Part shown: positions 37,463-47,377 of the stretch, piece by piece
How positions within the stretch are numbered: position 1 is the stretch's first letter
How the letters are laid out: every line of letters starts with the position of its first letter
Assembly (NCBI GenBank): GCA_023386585.1
Contig: JAEWJM010000013.1
Span: 3,947-67,946 of the forward strand
Reading direction: 5' to 3'
From: Bacteroidota bacterium
Lineage (GTDB): Bacteria > Bacteroidota > Bacteroidia > Flavobacteriales > Flavobacteriaceae
DNA: 64,000 bases
Program-made: the position numbers and the translations under genes
Notes under the pieces: generated by a model
Told to the model about the DNA's origin: nothing
Database searches by the model: none
Seen by the model: only the letters and a program-made list of their open reading frames with translations

Positions 37463-37963
37463 TTATTGTAGTTGTTTAATCGGTTTATCCCTAAGATTAA
37501 GCGCTGTAATTACCGCGTTATAATCGCGAACGTCCAGATTTTGTTTGGAAAAATACCCGGGTACGATTACGATGCGAAACACTTTGTTGAGTGTAAATGT
37601 TGATGGAAGCAGCGTTTTGTCGAAGCTGGCATCAATCAACAACGTAAACTGGTCGTAGGAGAAATTGTAATTGTATTGCGCCGTGCCTTCAGGGAAATAA
37701 TAAACTTGCGGAAGAAGCGCCCAGGTATCGATCCCATCCTGAACATCGTAAAGTTCATAAACAAGAATATTATCGCTGTCAAGAATTGTAGGCTGCAAGG
37801 AGTAGGTTTGTGAAAAATTATTTGCTGCGGTGAAGGAAGGATTGACTTCAAACACTTCGCTCTCGGCGCTGTAGCCGGTTGGGCCTTGTGGTCCTTCAGG
37901 ACCTTCACAACCCTGGATTGTCGCCATCGCGGCAACTGTAAAAAATAAAAGTACTTTTTTCAT
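37463..37963 (-). CDS. Lipoprotein with short collagen-like motif
   Basis: Lipoprotein of 166 residues. Lipobox TIQG-Cys19, directly followed by GPEGPQGPTG, a brief collagen-like Gly-x-x run. The rest (about 40-160) looks all-beta (FEVNPSFTAANNFSQTYSL, ILVYELYDVQDGIDTWALLP, FRIVIVPGYFS) and ends in a basic tail. Such small collagen-motif lipoproteins recur in flavobacteria; the function is unknown. It has its own transcription unit. Confidence 0.82.
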   Translation of the reverse strand: MKKVLLFFTVAAMATIQGCEGPEGPQGPTGYSAESEVFEVNPSFTAANNFSQTYSLQPTILDSDNILVYELYDVQDGIDTWALLPQVYYFPEGTAQYNYNFSYDQFTLLIDASFDKTLLPSTFTLNKVFRIVIVPGYFSKQNLDVRDYNAVITALNLRDKPIKQLQ

Positions 37964-38025
37964 GTCAAATCGGATTTTGAGTTATAAAATGGCCGTACCA
38001 AAAATCAAACCAGAACGGCTATATA

Positions 38026-38051
38026 ATAAAAAAGCCTTCCGGAGAAGGCTT
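38026..38051 (-). terminator. Rho-independent terminator of the gene at 38072
   Basis: Plus strand A run, AAGCCTTC (38032-38039), loop CGGA, GAAGGCTT (38044-38051). On the minus strand this is a perfect 8-bp stem followed by a U run, 21 bases after the stop. Confidence 0.9.
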
Positions 38052-38071
38052 ATAAAGATAGTCAATTAACT

Positions 38072-39148
38072 TTAATTTTTGATTGCCTTGCGGACAAACC
38101 AACCATCCGGCGTGGTGATTTTAACGAAATACATTCCGTTTGCCTCGCTGCTGATATCGAGGCTTTTTCCGACCAGCATACCAATGGAATTGTAAACCGA
38201 AATATCGCTGATATCGAGATTGTCTTTCGTAAGCTGAAGTACGCCGGAAGTCGGGTTTGGATAAAGCTGCACATCCGGATTGTAAGCTTGTTCGGTCAAT
38301 TGTAAAGCCGGTGCCTCAAGGTAGGTGACGGTTATCGGCACGAAAAAATTAAACAGTTCCATTCCGTCAGCCTGAAGTACCGGCATTCCGTAATTCTTGT
38401 CAAACCACTGATAGGAAACGGTTGTTGACGGTACCGGGATCGCAATGCCATTGAACTCGATCGTATCGGTTCGGGTTGTAACCGACTTCACCTGAAGCAC
38501 GTTTGGAAATGATCCTCCGGGCGTTACCAATGAACCCCAACCTTGTACGGTATTTTCGCGCTGCACTTCACCGGAATAATGAAATGGAAGTCCAAGGCTC
38601 GTCAGGTCGAGATCGAAAAAACCGCTGGTAGTGTAACTGTCGTTGTAAACGATCGGAAAATGATAAACAACGTCAGGTGTTTGGTAATCGACGGTCATCG
38701 GAATATCAATCCCGCTAATATTGGCTGTAATCCCAACCATTTTGTTGACCATTTCAGAACCGTTCACATCGATGTGCGCAATCATATTGTTGACGCCGTA
38801 ATCCTGAAAGGAGATTCCATTTTGCATAATCGGCTGCGCCAGTTTAAAACTGTTGTTGAACTGGTTGTTGCAATTAAAAAAATAGCCGTTGGTAAAACAC
38901 CATGCAAGCTTGTAGCCTGCGTCGGCCGGATTCATGTATCCGAAAGAATCAGTGGACGCTGAAGACATACCGGAAAAATTCCAATTGTGGTTTGCGCCGC
39001 CAACGCTAAAGTTCATTCCGAGGAAGCCACTGGCAGTGTTCACATCGAACGTGTCATCGTAAGTCGCAAAGTCGGAAGAATCGTAAGTGATCTGAGCACC
39101 GGCTACCGCCGAGACCAACACTGCAAATAAGAGGGTAATTATTTTCAT
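38072..39148 (-). CDS. Secreted protein with T9SS type A sorting domain
   Basis: Protein of 358 residues. Signal peptide MKIITLLFAVLVSAVAGAQ; a large beta-rich body of unknown function (ITYDSSDFATYDDTF, NWNFSGMSSASTDSFGYMNP) and a C-terminal Por secretion tail of about 75 residues (VQLYPNPTSGVLQL, DISVYNSIGMLVG, NGMYFVKITTPDG, FVRKAIKN). It should be exported across the outer membrane by the T9SS. No catalytic motif is visible in the body. It is probably its own transcription unit, with a terminator at each end of the interval. Confidence 0.92.
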   Translation of the reverse strand: MKIITLLFAVLVSAVAGAQITYDSSDFATYDDTFDVNTASGFLGMNFSVGGANHNWNFSGMSSASTDSFGYMNPADAGYKLAWCFTNGYFFNCNNQFNNSFKLAQPIMQNGISFQDYGVNNMIAHIDVNGSEMVNKMVGITANISGIDIPMTVDYQTPDVVYHFPIVYNDSYTTSGFFDLDLTSLGLPFHYSGEVQRENTVQGWGSLVTPGGSFPNVLQVKSVTTRTDTIEFNGIAIPVPSTTVSYQWFDKNYGMPVLQADGMELFNFFVPITVTYLEAPALQLTEQAYNPDVQLYPNPTSGVLQLTKDNLDISDISVYNSIGMLVGKSLDISSEANGMYFVKITTPDGWFVRKAIKN

Positions 39149-39275
39149 AAGCTTTGTTTTGGATTGTTAGACAAATAGTTAGTACTAAACTACTTATACT
39201 GTTAAAGCCTGTAAAGAATTCCCGACGAAATGCAAAACTTCTTGACGAATCACCGATAACTTGTTAATACTGAGC

Positions 39276-39305
39276 AAAAAAAAGGCTCCCTAACCGGAAG
39301 CCTTT
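39276..39305 (-). terminator. Rho-independent terminator of the CxxCH lipoprotein gene
   Basis: Plus strand A run, AAAGGCT-CC, loop CTAACC, GG-A-AGCCTTT with one bulge. Minus strand reads into a U run, 19 bases after the stop at 39325. Confidence 0.8.
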
Positions 39306-39324
39306 GCAATCTTGTAATTGAAAT

Positions 39325-40074
39325 CTATAATGTACGGAATCCTTCAACGGTTACTGTAGAAAGATCCGAATCAGGGAAAGACCCGGTAAGTTCGTCTCCG
39401 TTGACGGTTGCAACCACGACACCATCTAGGATCAGTTGATTATTTTGATTAACCGTACCTGAGATATCATCTGTCTCGCCGGTTGCATTATCGCGCGAAA
39501 TGCCGCCCCATGCATTGATGGTTCCGCGAGCCATAAGAATATTGAAAGTTCCAGTTTCGCCGTCGCTATCGTTATAACTTCCTTCGAAAGCTTCGACAAG
39601 TGAATCTGAGTTTTCCTTCACAACAACAAAATCAGCATTTGGATGTCCAGGAATGTCCGAAGTTACGACAGTTGGGTTTGCGCCTCCCGGCTGAACCGAA
39701 AAAGTAACACTTACCGGTTGGCCATTGTAAGTTCCGGTGAACGGCGCCAGATAAGGTTCGCCTTCAACGACTTCTACTGTCGATACTAGGTTGATCGTGT
39801 CGCCATCGATCACCATTGTTGCCGTAACGGTATTGCTGTCGTTCTGGATGTCAATATACAACGTTCCCGACGAGCCGATTACAACTCCTTTATAAATACC
39901 TTTTACGGCAGCGTCATTCGCAGCAAGTGCATCCGGCGTGTCGTGGCACGTAGCGCACTGATAATCGGAACTGTCGCTGTCACTTGAACAAGAAGGAAAA
40001 AATGCGGCTACCAAGCCGGAAAACGCCAATACACAGGCGCCAAAAACGATTCTTTTTGAAACTGTTTTACGCAT
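39325..40074 (-). CDS. Lipoprotein with a single CxxCH motif
   Basis: Lipoprotein of 249 residues (lipobox FFPS-Cys29, then a Ser/Asp-rich linker). Soon after comes Cys40-Ala-Thr-Cys43-His44, the c-type heme attachment pattern. The remaining 200 residues look like a beta-rich domain (GIYKGVVIGSSGTLYIDIQN, GTYNGQPVSVTFSV, TGTFNILMARGTI) and do not resemble known cytochromes c, and no distal Met ligand is obvious. So the motif may bind heme or metal, or be coincidental. It has its own strong predicted promoter and its own terminator. Confidence 0.82.
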   Translation of the reverse strand: MRKTVSKRIVFGACVLAFSGLVAAFFPSCSSDSDSSDYQCATCHDTPDALAANDAAVKGIYKGVVIGSSGTLYIDIQNDSNTVTATMVIDGDTINLVSTVEVVEGEPYLAPFTGTYNGQPVSVTFSVQPGGANPTVVTSDIPGHPNADFVVVKENSDSLVEAFEGSYNDSDGETGTFNILMARGTINAWGGISRDNATGETDDISGTVNQNNQLILDGVVVATVNGDELTGSFPDSDLSTVTVEGFRTL

Positions 40075-40124
40075 AAAATTTGGTTTTGGATTAAACGTTG
40101 TTTGGCCTGCAAACGCAAACCGTT

Positions 40125-40155
40125 CAAATATAACGATTTATCACAAATTACCAAA
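40125..40155 (-). promoter_or_regulatory. Predicted promoter of the CxxCH lipoprotein gene
   Basis: Minus-strand TTTG (40155-40152), 19-base spacer, TATATTTG (40132-40125). Predicted start near 40118, leader of about 44 bases. Both boxes are exact matches. Confidence 0.65.
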
Positions 40156-40173
40156 AATTTCACAAGTGATTTA

Positions 40174-43100
40174 CTACATATTTCGTCGGTATTGGCCGCC
40201 CACTTCAAACAGCGCCAGCGTAATCTGGCCCAGTGAACAAACCTTGGTCGCTTCCATTAATGCTTCGAAAAGGTTGCGGTTTTTGATCGCCGCCTCCTGT
40301 ACCGATGAAAGCTGGTCGCGGACCGAATCCTCATTCACTTTATGCAAATTTTCGAGCATACGGATCTGATATTGTTTTTCTTCTTCGGTAGCTCGAATCA
40401 CTTCCGCAGGAATCACGGTTGGTGAACCTTTTGAACTTAAGAAAGTATTCACTCCGATGATCGGAAAGTCGCCATTGTGCTTTAAAGTTTCATAGTACAG
40501 GCTTTCCTCCTGGATTTTCGACCGCTGATACATCGTCTCCATTGCGCCAAGTACGCCACCACGCTCTGTAATTCGGTCAAATTCCTGAAGTACGGCTTCC
40601 TCGACAAGATCGGTCAGCTCTTCAATAATAAATGAGCCTTGAATCGGATTCTCGTTTTTGGCAAGTCCAAGCTCTTTATTAATGATCAATTGAATGGCCA
40701 TTGCGCGGCGCACCGATTCTTCGGTAGGAGTTGTGATCGCTTCGTCGTATGCATTGGTGTGCAGTGAATTGCAATTGTCATAAATGGCATAAAGCGCTTG
40801 AAGCGTCGTGCGGATATCATTAAAATCGATTTCCTGCGCATGAAGCGAACGGCCTGAGGTCTGGATGTGGTATTTCAGCATCTGCGCCCTTTCGTTTGCG
40901 CCGTATTTCAGTTTGAGCGCCTTCGCCCAGATTTTACGGGCAACGCGTCCAATTACAGCATATTCCGGATCGATGCCATTGGAAAAGAAAAACGAAAGGT
41001 TCGGTCCGAAATCATTGATGTCCATTCCGCGGCTCAGGTAATATTCCACGTAAGTGAAACCGTTTGCCAGGGTGAATGCCAGCTGCGTGATCGGGTTTGC
41101 GCCCGCTTCGGCAATATGGTAGCCCGATATGGAAACCGAATAGAAATTGCGGACATTCTTGGCAATGAAATATTCCTGAACATCGCCCATCAGCCGAAGC
41201 GCAAATTCGGTAGAGAAAATGCAGGTATTTTGCGCCTGGTCTTCTTTTAAAATATCGGCCTGGACGGTTCCGCGAACCTGCGAAAGTGTCTGCGCCTTGA
41301 TTTCTTCGTACACTTCGGCCGAAAGAACCTGATCGCCGGTAACTCCAAGCAACATCAGCCCAAGACCATTGTTTCCGTGTGGAAGTTTGCCCTGATAATG
41401 AGGCCGCTCAATACCTTTGCTGTTGAAGATTTGCTCGATCTTTTGATCGACTTCCGCCTCCAAATTGTTTTCACGGATGTATTTTTCACATTGCTGATCG
41501 ATGGCGGCGTTCATAAAAAAACCAAGCAGCATCGGCGCGGGACCGTTTATCGTCATACTGACCGATGTCATCGGATGTACTAGATCAAATCCCGAATAAA
41601 GCTTTTTGGCATCGTCGAGGCAACAGATCGAAACTCCCGCGTTTCCGATTTTCCCATAAATATCGGGACGCAGATCAGGATCGTTTCCGTAGAGCGTTAC
41701 GCTGTCAAAAGCGGTGGAAAGCCTTTTTGCAGGCATACCGGCGCTCACATAGTGGAAGCGCTTGTTGGTGCGTTCCGGTCCGCCCTCGCCGGCAAACATT
41801 CTTGACGGATCTTCGCCTTCGCGTTTAAAAGGATAAAGTCCGGACGAAAAAGGAAACTCTCCGGGAACATTTTCTTGCAAACACCAGCGCAAAATGTCGC
41901 CCCAAGCCTCATATTTTGGAAGTGCAACCTTGGCGATCTGTGTATGTGAAAGCGATTCGGTGTGCGTTGCAATCTTGATTTCTCGATTTCGCACTTTAAA
42001 CGAATACACCGGATCTTTGTAGCGTGTGACTTTCTCCTGCCAAGTGCGGATGATCTCCCAATTGTACGGATCGAGAGACATCATTACCTTCTCAAACTGG
42101 TTGTATAGCAAGTTAAGGAATGTTGTATCGTCGGCGTCTTTTGACTGCACTTCTTCAATTCCCTTTTTGGTGAGCTGCGGCGCTGATCCGGAGACCGATT
42201 CAATGGTTTTATAGATACCGAATAGTTTCTGCGCAACTTCCTGCTGTGATTTCGCGACAGCATCGTATTTTCGGTTATTCTCGGATATTTCTGAAAGATA
42301 CCGTGTTCGATGCGGCGGAATGACGAAGATTTTTTCGCTCATCTCGCGACTGATCTCGAAATGCGAAACCAGGCCACTTTGGGTTTTCTCTGCGATCTTA
42401 TCCATCACAGCTTTGTAGAGCGTGTTCATCCCCGGATCGTTAAACTGCGAAGCGATCGTACCGAAAACAGGGAGCGAATCCGGATTGGCATCCCATAAAT
42501 TGTGATTTCGCTGGTATTGCTTTTTCACATCGCGGAGCGCGTCGAGTGCGCCGCGTTTGTCGAATTTGTTGATTGCAACTAAATCGGCAAAATCGAGCAT
42601 ATCGATCTTTTCAAGTTGTGTTGCAGCGCCAAATTCGGGGGTCATCACGTAGAGCGACACATCGGAATGGTCCATGATTTCAGTATCCGACTGGCCGATT
42701 CCCGAAGTTTCAAGAATAATAAGGTCGTATTTTGCTGCCTTCAACACCTGAACCGCATCGGCAACATATTTTGACAGCGCAAGGTTGGATTGACGCGTTG
42801 CCAACGAACGCATATAAACCCGCGGATTGTTGATTGCATTCATCCGGATCCTGTCGCCAAGCAAGGCTCCACCGGTTTTGCGTTTCGACGGATCGACGGA
42901 AATCAATCCGACTGTCTTCTCCGGAAAATCAATCAGGAAACGACGCACCAGCTCGTCAACCAACGACGATTTACCCGCGCCGCCAGTTCCTGTTATTCCC
43001 AAAACCGGAGTTTGACTTGTCTCGTTTTTTTTCTGGATCGTATCCAATGTTTCCCGCGCAACGTCCGGAAAGTTTTCTGCAGACGAAATAACTCGTGCGA

Positions 43101-43596
43101 TCGCAGTTGGATTTTTTTCTTCGAGATGGTTGATTTCGCCGTTCAGTGTGTCGCCGACCGGAAAGTCCGCTTGTTTAACCAGGTCGTTGATCATTCCCTG
43201 AAGCCCGAGTGCACGACCGTCATCGGGTGAATAAATTTTTGTAATTCCGTAATTGTGCAATTCCTCGATCTCTGAAGGCAGGATTACGCCGCCTCCGCCG
43301 CCAAAAATTTTTATATGGCCTGCACCCTTTTCCTTTAAAAGATCGTGCATGTATTTAAAATACTCATTGTGCCCGCCCTGATAAGAGGTCATCGCAATCG
43401 CATTTGCGTCTTCCTGAATTGCAGTGTTCACTACTTCTTCAACGCTACGGTCGTGGCCGAGGTGAATCACTTCGACGCCTGTCGACTGGATTATCCGGCG
43501 CATAATATTGATAGCCGCGTCATGTCCGTCAAAAAGTGAAGCTGCGGTTACGATTCTGACGTTATTGACTGGGACGTACGGTTTTACTGGTTCCAT
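40174..43596 (-). CDS. icmF: Fused isobutyryl-CoA mutase IcmF
   Basis: Adenosylcobalamin-dependent enzyme of 1140 residues that interconverts isobutyryl- and n-butyryl-CoA (and often related acyl-CoAs). Order: a B12-binding domain (about 10-145) with the cobalt-ligating His25 in [10 protein letters not shown]; a MeaI-type G-protein chaperone domain (P-loop GTGGAGKSS, 203-211; [12 protein letters not shown]); the long catalytic TIM-barrel domain (about 550-1140; [46 protein letters not shown]). The fusion of all three parts is diagnostic of IcmF. It stands alone and needs cobalamin, which the BtuF-like protein at 45.4 kb might handle. Confidence 0.96.
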   Translation of the reverse strand: MEPVKPYVPVNNVRIVTAASLFDGHDAAINIMRRIIQSTGVEVIHLGHDRSVEEVVNTAIQEDANAIAMTSYQGGHNEYFKYMHDLLKEKGAGHIKIFGGGGGVILPSEIEELHNYGITKIYSPDDGRALGLQGMINDLVKQADFPVGDTLNGEINHLEEKNPTAIARVISSAENFPDVARETLDTIQKKNETSQTPVLGITGTGGAGKSSLVDELVRRFLIDFPEKTVGLISVDPSKRKTGGALLGDRIRMNAINNPRVYMRSLATRQSNLALSKYVADAVQVLKAAKYDLIILETSGIGQSDTEIMDHSDVSLYVMTPEFGAATQLEKIDMLDFADLVAINKFDKRGALDALRDVKKQYQRNHNLWDANPDSLPVFGTIASQFNDPGMNTLYKAVMDKIAEKTQSGLVSHFEISREMSEKIFVIPPHRTRYLSEISENNRKYDAVAKSQQEVAQKLFGIYKTIESVSGSAPQLTKKGIEEVQSKDADDTTFLNLLYNQFEKVMMSLDPYNWEIIRTWQEKVTRYKDPVYSFKVRNREIKIATHTESLSHTQIAKVALPKYEAWGDILRWCLQENVPGEFPFSSGLYPFKREGEDPSRMFAGEGGPERTNKRFHYVSAGMPAKRLSTAFDSVTLYGNDPDLRPDIYGKIGNAGVSICCLDDAKKLYSGFDLVHPMTSVSMTINGPAPMLLGFFMNAAIDQQCEKYIRENNLEAEVDQKIEQIFNSKGIERPHYQGKLPHGNNGLGLMLLGVTGDQVLSAEVYEEIKAQTLSQVRGTVQADILKEDQAQNTCIFSTEFALRLMGDVQEYFIAKNVRNFYSVSISGYHIAEAGANPITQLAFTLANGFTYVEYYLSRGMDINDFGPNLSFFFSNGIDPEYAVIGRVARKIWAKALKLKYGANERAQMLKYHIQTSGRSLHAQEIDFNDIRTTLQALYAIYDNCNSLHTNAYDEAITTPTEESVRRAMAIQLIINKELGLAKNENPIQGSFIIEELTDLVEEAVLQEFDRITERGGVLGAMETMYQRSKIQEESLYYETLKHNGDFPIIGVNTFLSSKGSPTVIPAEVIRATEEEKQYQIRMLENLHKVNEDSVRDQLSSVQEAAIKNRNLFEALMEATKVCSLGQITLALFEVGGQYRRNM

Positions 43597-43795
43597 GAAA
43601 AATATATGGTTTTTTTAAGGGCTGCAATTTACGCAATTGCGCAAAAAATCCCCTAAATTTAAGGCGGAATGTTCGCAACTGCTGACCGATTGGTTTCTTT
43701 AAAAATATTCGTTTAATCGCTTTAAAATTGAAATTTGAACGGTTTGTTCCGGCAGCGGCACAAAGTTTGCAAACCGGCCGCCTCAAAAAAATACT

Positions 43796-44515
43796 ATGAA
43801 AAAACTGCTTATTCTGCTGCTATTCGCGCCACTTGCGGGACATGCCCAACTCAAGGATCTTGTCGAAAAAGCAAACCAAACCTTATCGGGAATTTCTGCC
43901 AACGGGAGTACCGATATTTCGGCGGGCTTAAAGGAAGCGCTAAATAAAGGAATCGACCGCCAGGTCACCAAACTCACAGCCGTTGACGGATTTTACAAAA
44001 ATCAAGCTGTAAAAATCCTCATGCCATCCGAACTTAAAAAAGTCGATTCAAGCCTTCGCAAATTCGGAATGGGCCATCTCGCTGACGAAGGAATCAAGTC
44101 GCTGAACCGCGCCGCAGAAGATGCCGTTAAGGAAGCCACACCGATTTTTGTCGACGCTGTTCGAAAGATGAGTTTCAACGATGCTAAAAAAATACTTCTT
44201 GGTGCGGATAACGCCGCGACTTCCTATCTTGAATCGGCCACTTCATCTCCGCTCTACGAAAAATTCCTACCGGTTGTAAAAGAATCCATTGGTAAGGTCG
44301 GCGCAGATAAAGCATGGTCGGCAATTATCACAAAATACAATGGACTTCCGCTGGTTTCAAAGGTCAATCCCGATATTGACGATTATGTTACAAGAAAGGC
44401 GATGGAAGGCGTTTTTAAAATGATAGCCGTTGAAGAGAAAAACATAAGAACCGACCTTTCGGCGCGCACCTCGCCGCTCCTCAAAAAGGTTTTTGCAATG
44501 CAGGATAAAAAATAA
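43796..44515 (+). CDS. DUF4197 protein, periplasmic copy
   Basis: Protein of 239 residues with a signal peptide (MKKLLILLLFAPLAGHAQ) and no lipobox, so probably soluble in the periplasm. The rest is the DUF4197 helical domain: GLKEALNKGIDRQVTKLT, DGFYKNQAVKILMPSELKKV, NRAAEDAVKEATPIFVDAV, LGADNAATSYLESATSSPLY, NPDIDDYVTRKAMEGVFKMIAVEE. Biochemical function is unknown. It is followed after 6 bases by a second DUF4197 gene with which it aligns throughout. The pair forms a two-gene operon. Confidence 0.9.
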   Translation: MKKLLILLLFAPLAGHAQLKDLVEKANQTLSGISANGSTDISAGLKEALNKGIDRQVTKLTAVDGFYKNQAVKILMPSELKKVDSSLRKFGMGHLADEGIKSLNRAAEDAVKEATPIFVDAVRKMSFNDAKKILLGADNAATSYLESATSSPLYEKFLPVVKESIGKVGADKAWSAIITKYNGLPLVSKVNPDIDDYVTRKAMEGVFKMIAVEEKNIRTDLSARTSPLLKKVFAMQDKK

Positions 44516-44521
44516 AAAGCC

Positions 44522-45259
44522 ATGAAAATCAATAAACCTACTATCATCAGAACCGTTGCCGTAATATCTTTGGCGATCGTGATGCCGCTTTTCAGTGGAT
44601 GTGCCGAACTGCAACAGGTTGCAAGTCAATATCCGGGAACTACCGGAACAATCGGCAATGCCGACATCGCTGCCGGATTACGAGAGGCGCTAAATAACGG
44701 AATTACCAAAGAAGTATCGAAACTGACATTAAAAGATGGCTTCTATAAAAATGAGATGGTGAAAATCCTTCTTCCTGCGGAATTGCAGAAAGTCGACAAA
44801 ACGCTTCGCGACCTTGGAATGTCAAGCCTGGCAGACGAAGGACTCAAAGTTTTAAACCGCGCTGCTGAAGATGCGGTCAAAGAAGCAACTCCGATTTTTG
44901 TCACAGCCGTAAAACAAATGACCTTTATTGATGCAAAAAATATCCTCCTGGGAAGCGACAATTCCGCTACGATGTACCTACAGCGCACCACAAGCACAGC
45001 TTTGTATTCTAAGTTTAATCCGGTTGTAAAAAATTCGCTGGATAAGGTTGGTGCCGACAAGGTTTGGAACAACATAATTACCAAGTACAATGCGCTTCCA
45101 CTGGTACAGGACGTGAACCCTGACCTGACCGATTACGTAACCAATAAAGCGATGGATGGCGTCTTTAAAATGGTCGCTGTCGAAGAAAAAGACATCAGGA
45201 ACAATCTCGCGGCACGCACATCCGATTTGCTTAAGCGCGTGTTCTCGCTTCAGGACTAA
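44522..45259 (+). CDS. DUF4197 protein, lipoprotein copy
   Basis: Lipoprotein of 245 residues (lipobox LFSG-Cys27). Apart from the N-terminus it matches the previous gene along its length (GLREALNNGITKEVSKLT, DGFYKNEMVKILLPAELQKV, NRAAEDAVKEATPIFVTAV, NPDLTDYVTNKAMDGVFKMVAVEE). Tandem duplication with a change of location, soluble against anchored, is the simplest explanation. Bacteroidetes and proteobacteria usually have one lipoprotein of this family. Function unknown. Confidence 0.9.
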   Translation: MKINKPTIIRTVAVISLAIVMPLFSGCAELQQVASQYPGTTGTIGNADIAAGLREALNNGITKEVSKLTLKDGFYKNEMVKILLPAELQKVDKTLRDLGMSSLADEGLKVLNRAAEDAVKEATPIFVTAVKQMTFIDAKNILLGSDNSATMYLQRTTSTALYSKFNPVVKNSLDKVGADKVWNNIITKYNALPLVQDVNPDLTDYVTNKAMDGVFKMVAVEEKDIRNNLAARTSDLLKRVFSLQD

Positions 45260-45328
45260 ACAATTAAAAATTTGGCTTTCAAATAGATAAATAACATACC
45301 GTTAACACAAGAAATCGGAAAGCTGCTT

Positions 45329-45336
45329 TATATTTG
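45329..45336 (+). promoter_or_regulatory. Predicted -7 element of candidate small RNA
   Basis: TATATTTG, exact match to TAnnTTTG, with only a weak -33 region. Predicted start near 45343. There is no open reading frame between it and the terminator 40 bases on. Confidence 0.5.
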
Positions 45337-45342
45337 TATCAT

Positions 45343-45408
45343 AATAAAGGGTTTTTATTATTTGGTTAGAGTTAGTTAAAAGAAGCCGATGGAGACATCG
45401 GCTTTTTT
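45343..45408 (+). ncRNA. Candidate small RNA (about 65 nt) ending in a terminator
   Basis: Between the DUF4197 pair and the convergent gene at 45407 a promoter-like box (45329) is followed by 40 bases and a strong hairpin AAGCCGATG (45383-45391), loop GAGA, CATCGGCTT (45396-45404) with a T run. The sequence between (starting AATAAAGGGTTTTTATTATT) codes for nothing. Alternatively the hairpin is only the terminator of the DUF4197 operon and the box is chance. It could be checked against Rfam, for instance the Flavo-1 motif, which I cannot test here. Confidence 0.35.
45383..45408 (+). terminator. Terminator after the DUF4197 operon
   Basis: Nine-bp perfect stem with a GAGA loop followed by six T; its T run runs into the stop codon of the convergent gene at 45407. 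Confidence 0.9.
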
Positions 45409-46216
45409 ATTGGATTGAACCAAGTTCGACAGTTCGGTTATGAAAGTAAGAAATCGCTTTCAGGGCGCGGCTTCCATACCAGGAAAACATTTCGCCATCG
45501 ACCAAAACCACGTTCGCCGATGGAAAAGGCACTTCTAGTTCACGCCTGTCATTTTCTTTGAAAGGATAGGGTTCCGACGACAAAAAAATCAAATCCGGAG
45601 ACGAATTTTTATTTATGTCATCCAAATCGATTTCGGGATAGCGCATTTCATTCGCGCAATAATTTTCGAAGCCATTTAGCCGAAGCATCGCGTCGATATA
45701 CGTTCCGCTTCCGGCGGCCATGTATGGATTTTTCCAAATCAGATACAACACTTTTTTCGACGAAAACCGCGTTTTGATCCGGGACAATTTTTCCTGCTCC
45801 AATGAAATCCTGGAAACCAAATCGGCGGCTTCTTTCTGTCGATTGAAGATTTTACCGAAGTCGGCGATCGTGATCAGGTTGTCTCTTTCATTTGCGATAT
45901 CGGTAACCCAAACCGGTGCTATCTTTTCCAGTTGTGACACTATTTGGAGCGTATTCTCTTCTTTGTTGGCGATAATAATATCAGGTGCCAGCGATTTTAT
46001 TTTGTCGATTCGTACATTCTTTGTGCCGCCGATAATTACAGTCGATTGCCTCAAATCTTCAGGATGAACGCAAAATTTGGTTATTCCGACGATTTTGGTG
46101 CGAAGGCCGAGATCAACGACCAGTTCGGTCAGCGAAGGAACCAGAGACACGATGCGTTCCACCTTTTTTGGAATGCTGACCCGCCGCCCGGTTTGGTCTG
46201 TAAGAATAATATGCAT
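45407..46216 (-). CDS. BtuF-like helical-backbone metal/cobalamin-binding protein without signal peptide
   Basis: Protein of 269 residues, start at ATG 46216 (MHIILTDQTGRRVSIPKKVE). It has the helical-backbone metal receptor fold of BtuF/FepB-type proteins: RIVSLVPSLTELVVDLGL, VGITKFCVHPEDLR, IIGGTKNVRIDKIKSLAPDIIIAN, YLIWKNPYMAAGSGTYIDAMLRL. Yet no signal peptide or lipobox can be seen, even from an ATG 15 codons upstream, whereas these receptors normally act in the periplasm. The usual BtuC/BtuD partner genes are absent. A cytoplasmic cobalamin- or metallo-ligand-binding role is possible; IcmF, a B12 enzyme, is encoded nearby. Confidence 0.88.
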   Translation of the reverse strand: MHIILTDQTGRRVSIPKKVERIVSLVPSLTELVVDLGLRTKIVGITKFCVHPEDLRQSTVIIGGTKNVRIDKIKSLAPDIIIANKEENTLQIVSQLEKIAPVWVTDIANERDNLITIADFGKIFNRQKEAADLVSRISLEQEKLSRIKTRFSSKKVLYLIWKNPYMAAGSGTYIDAMLRLNGFENYCANEMRYPEIDLDDINKNSSPDLIFLSSEPYPFKENDRRELEVPFPSANVVLVDGEMFSWYGSRALKAISYFHNRTVELGSIQ

Positions 46217-46291
46217 AAAAGATAAATCTTTGTCCGAATTGTATAAATCGAAGGTACTCAAATCCCGTTACCTTTAATTAAAATCACGTCG

Positions 46292-47377
46292 ATGAAGAAA
46301 ATCTTACTGTTGTTGTTATTGTGTGTGATCGTCCCGCAGGTTTCTTCACAAACTTTAAAACCCGGATTCGACAAAGTAGAGTACATCCAGCTGTTGCGGG
46401 CGTTCACCCGTTGGGGCGACAGTACTTACTATGCAAAAATCATCGAAAGCAAAGTTTACAAAAAGCGGAACCTGAAATACCGGTCGGACGATCTTGGCCT
46501 GAAAAACGCGTGGGAACTTTACGAAACGCCAACGCACAGCGTAATCAGCATTCGGGGATCGACTTCGGAATCGCTGAGCTGGATGGCCAACTTCTATGCG
46601 GCGATGATTCCGGCGCAAGGCCGGCTCCAACTTAATGATTCTACTTCGTTTGATTACCATTTCGCCGACAATCCGAATGCGGCAGTTCATGCGGGCTGGA
46701 CAGTGGCGAGCGCCTATTTGCTCCTGGATATCGTTCCGAAAATAAGGGCGCAGTATGCCAAAGGAAAACGCAGTTTCATCATTTTCGGTCATAGCCAGGG
46801 CGCGGCGATTGCCTATTATGTCACGATGCAAATCAAATATTACCAGAAAACCGGACAGTTACCGGCCGACATCCAGTTAAAGACATATTGCAGCGCTCCG
46901 CCAAAACCCGGCAACCAGTATTTTGCCTATGAATATGAACTTGCGACCCAATTTGGCTGGTCGTTGTCGGTTGTAAATCCGGCGGACTGGGTTCCGGAGT
47001 CACCGATTTCAATTCAGACGATAAACGATTTCAATGCAGAAAGCCCGTTCCGACGATCAAAGGAACTGATCAGCAGGCAGCCATTCCCGCGAAATATTCT
47101 GATGTCGATGATGCAGAATAAGCTCACCAAACACAACCGCAAGGCAGTAAAGAAGTACAAGAAATTCCTGGGCAAAATCGTAACGAAAATAATCCAACGC
47201 AAATTGCCCGGATTTGAAGGGCCGAAGTTTCTCGACTGCAGTTATTATGTCAGGACCGGAACGATGGTTATTCTAAATCCGGACGAAGCGTATTACAAGC
47301 TGTTCCCAAAAAATGACGAGAACATGTTTGTCCACCACGGTGCGATGGCATATATCAAGCTCGCTGAAAAACTATGA
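46292..47377 (+). CDS. Secreted class 3 lipase-like alpha/beta hydrolase
   Basis: Protein of 361 residues with a signal peptide ([20 protein letters not shown]). The nucleophile elbow is FGHSQG with Ser168, and the preceding [20 protein letters not shown] matches the oxyanion region of Lipase_3 proteins (fungal lipase type). Asp and His would be supplied by [10 protein letters not shown] (about 232) and VHHGAM (about 350). The C-terminus lacks a sorting tail. It probably acts in the periplasm or outer membrane. Its 3' end overlaps the convergent pyrF gene by 6 bases. Confidence 0.9.
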   Translation: MKKILLLLLLCVIVPQVSSQTLKPGFDKVEYIQLLRAFTRWGDSTYYAKIIESKVYKKRNLKYRSDDLGLKNAWELYETPTHSVISIRGSTSESLSWMANFYAAMIPAQGRLQLNDSTSFDYHFADNPNAAVHAGWTVASAYLLLDIVPKIRAQYAKGKRSFIIFGHSQGAAIAYYVTMQIKYYQKTGQLPADIQLKTYCSAPPKPGNQYFAYEYELATQFGWSLSVVNPADWVPESPISIQTINDFNAESPFRRSKELISRQPFPRNILMSMMQNKLTKHNRKAVKKYKKFLGKIVTKIIQRKLPGFEGPKFLDCSYYVRTGTMVILNPDEAYYKLFPKNDENMFVHHGAMAYIKLAEKL

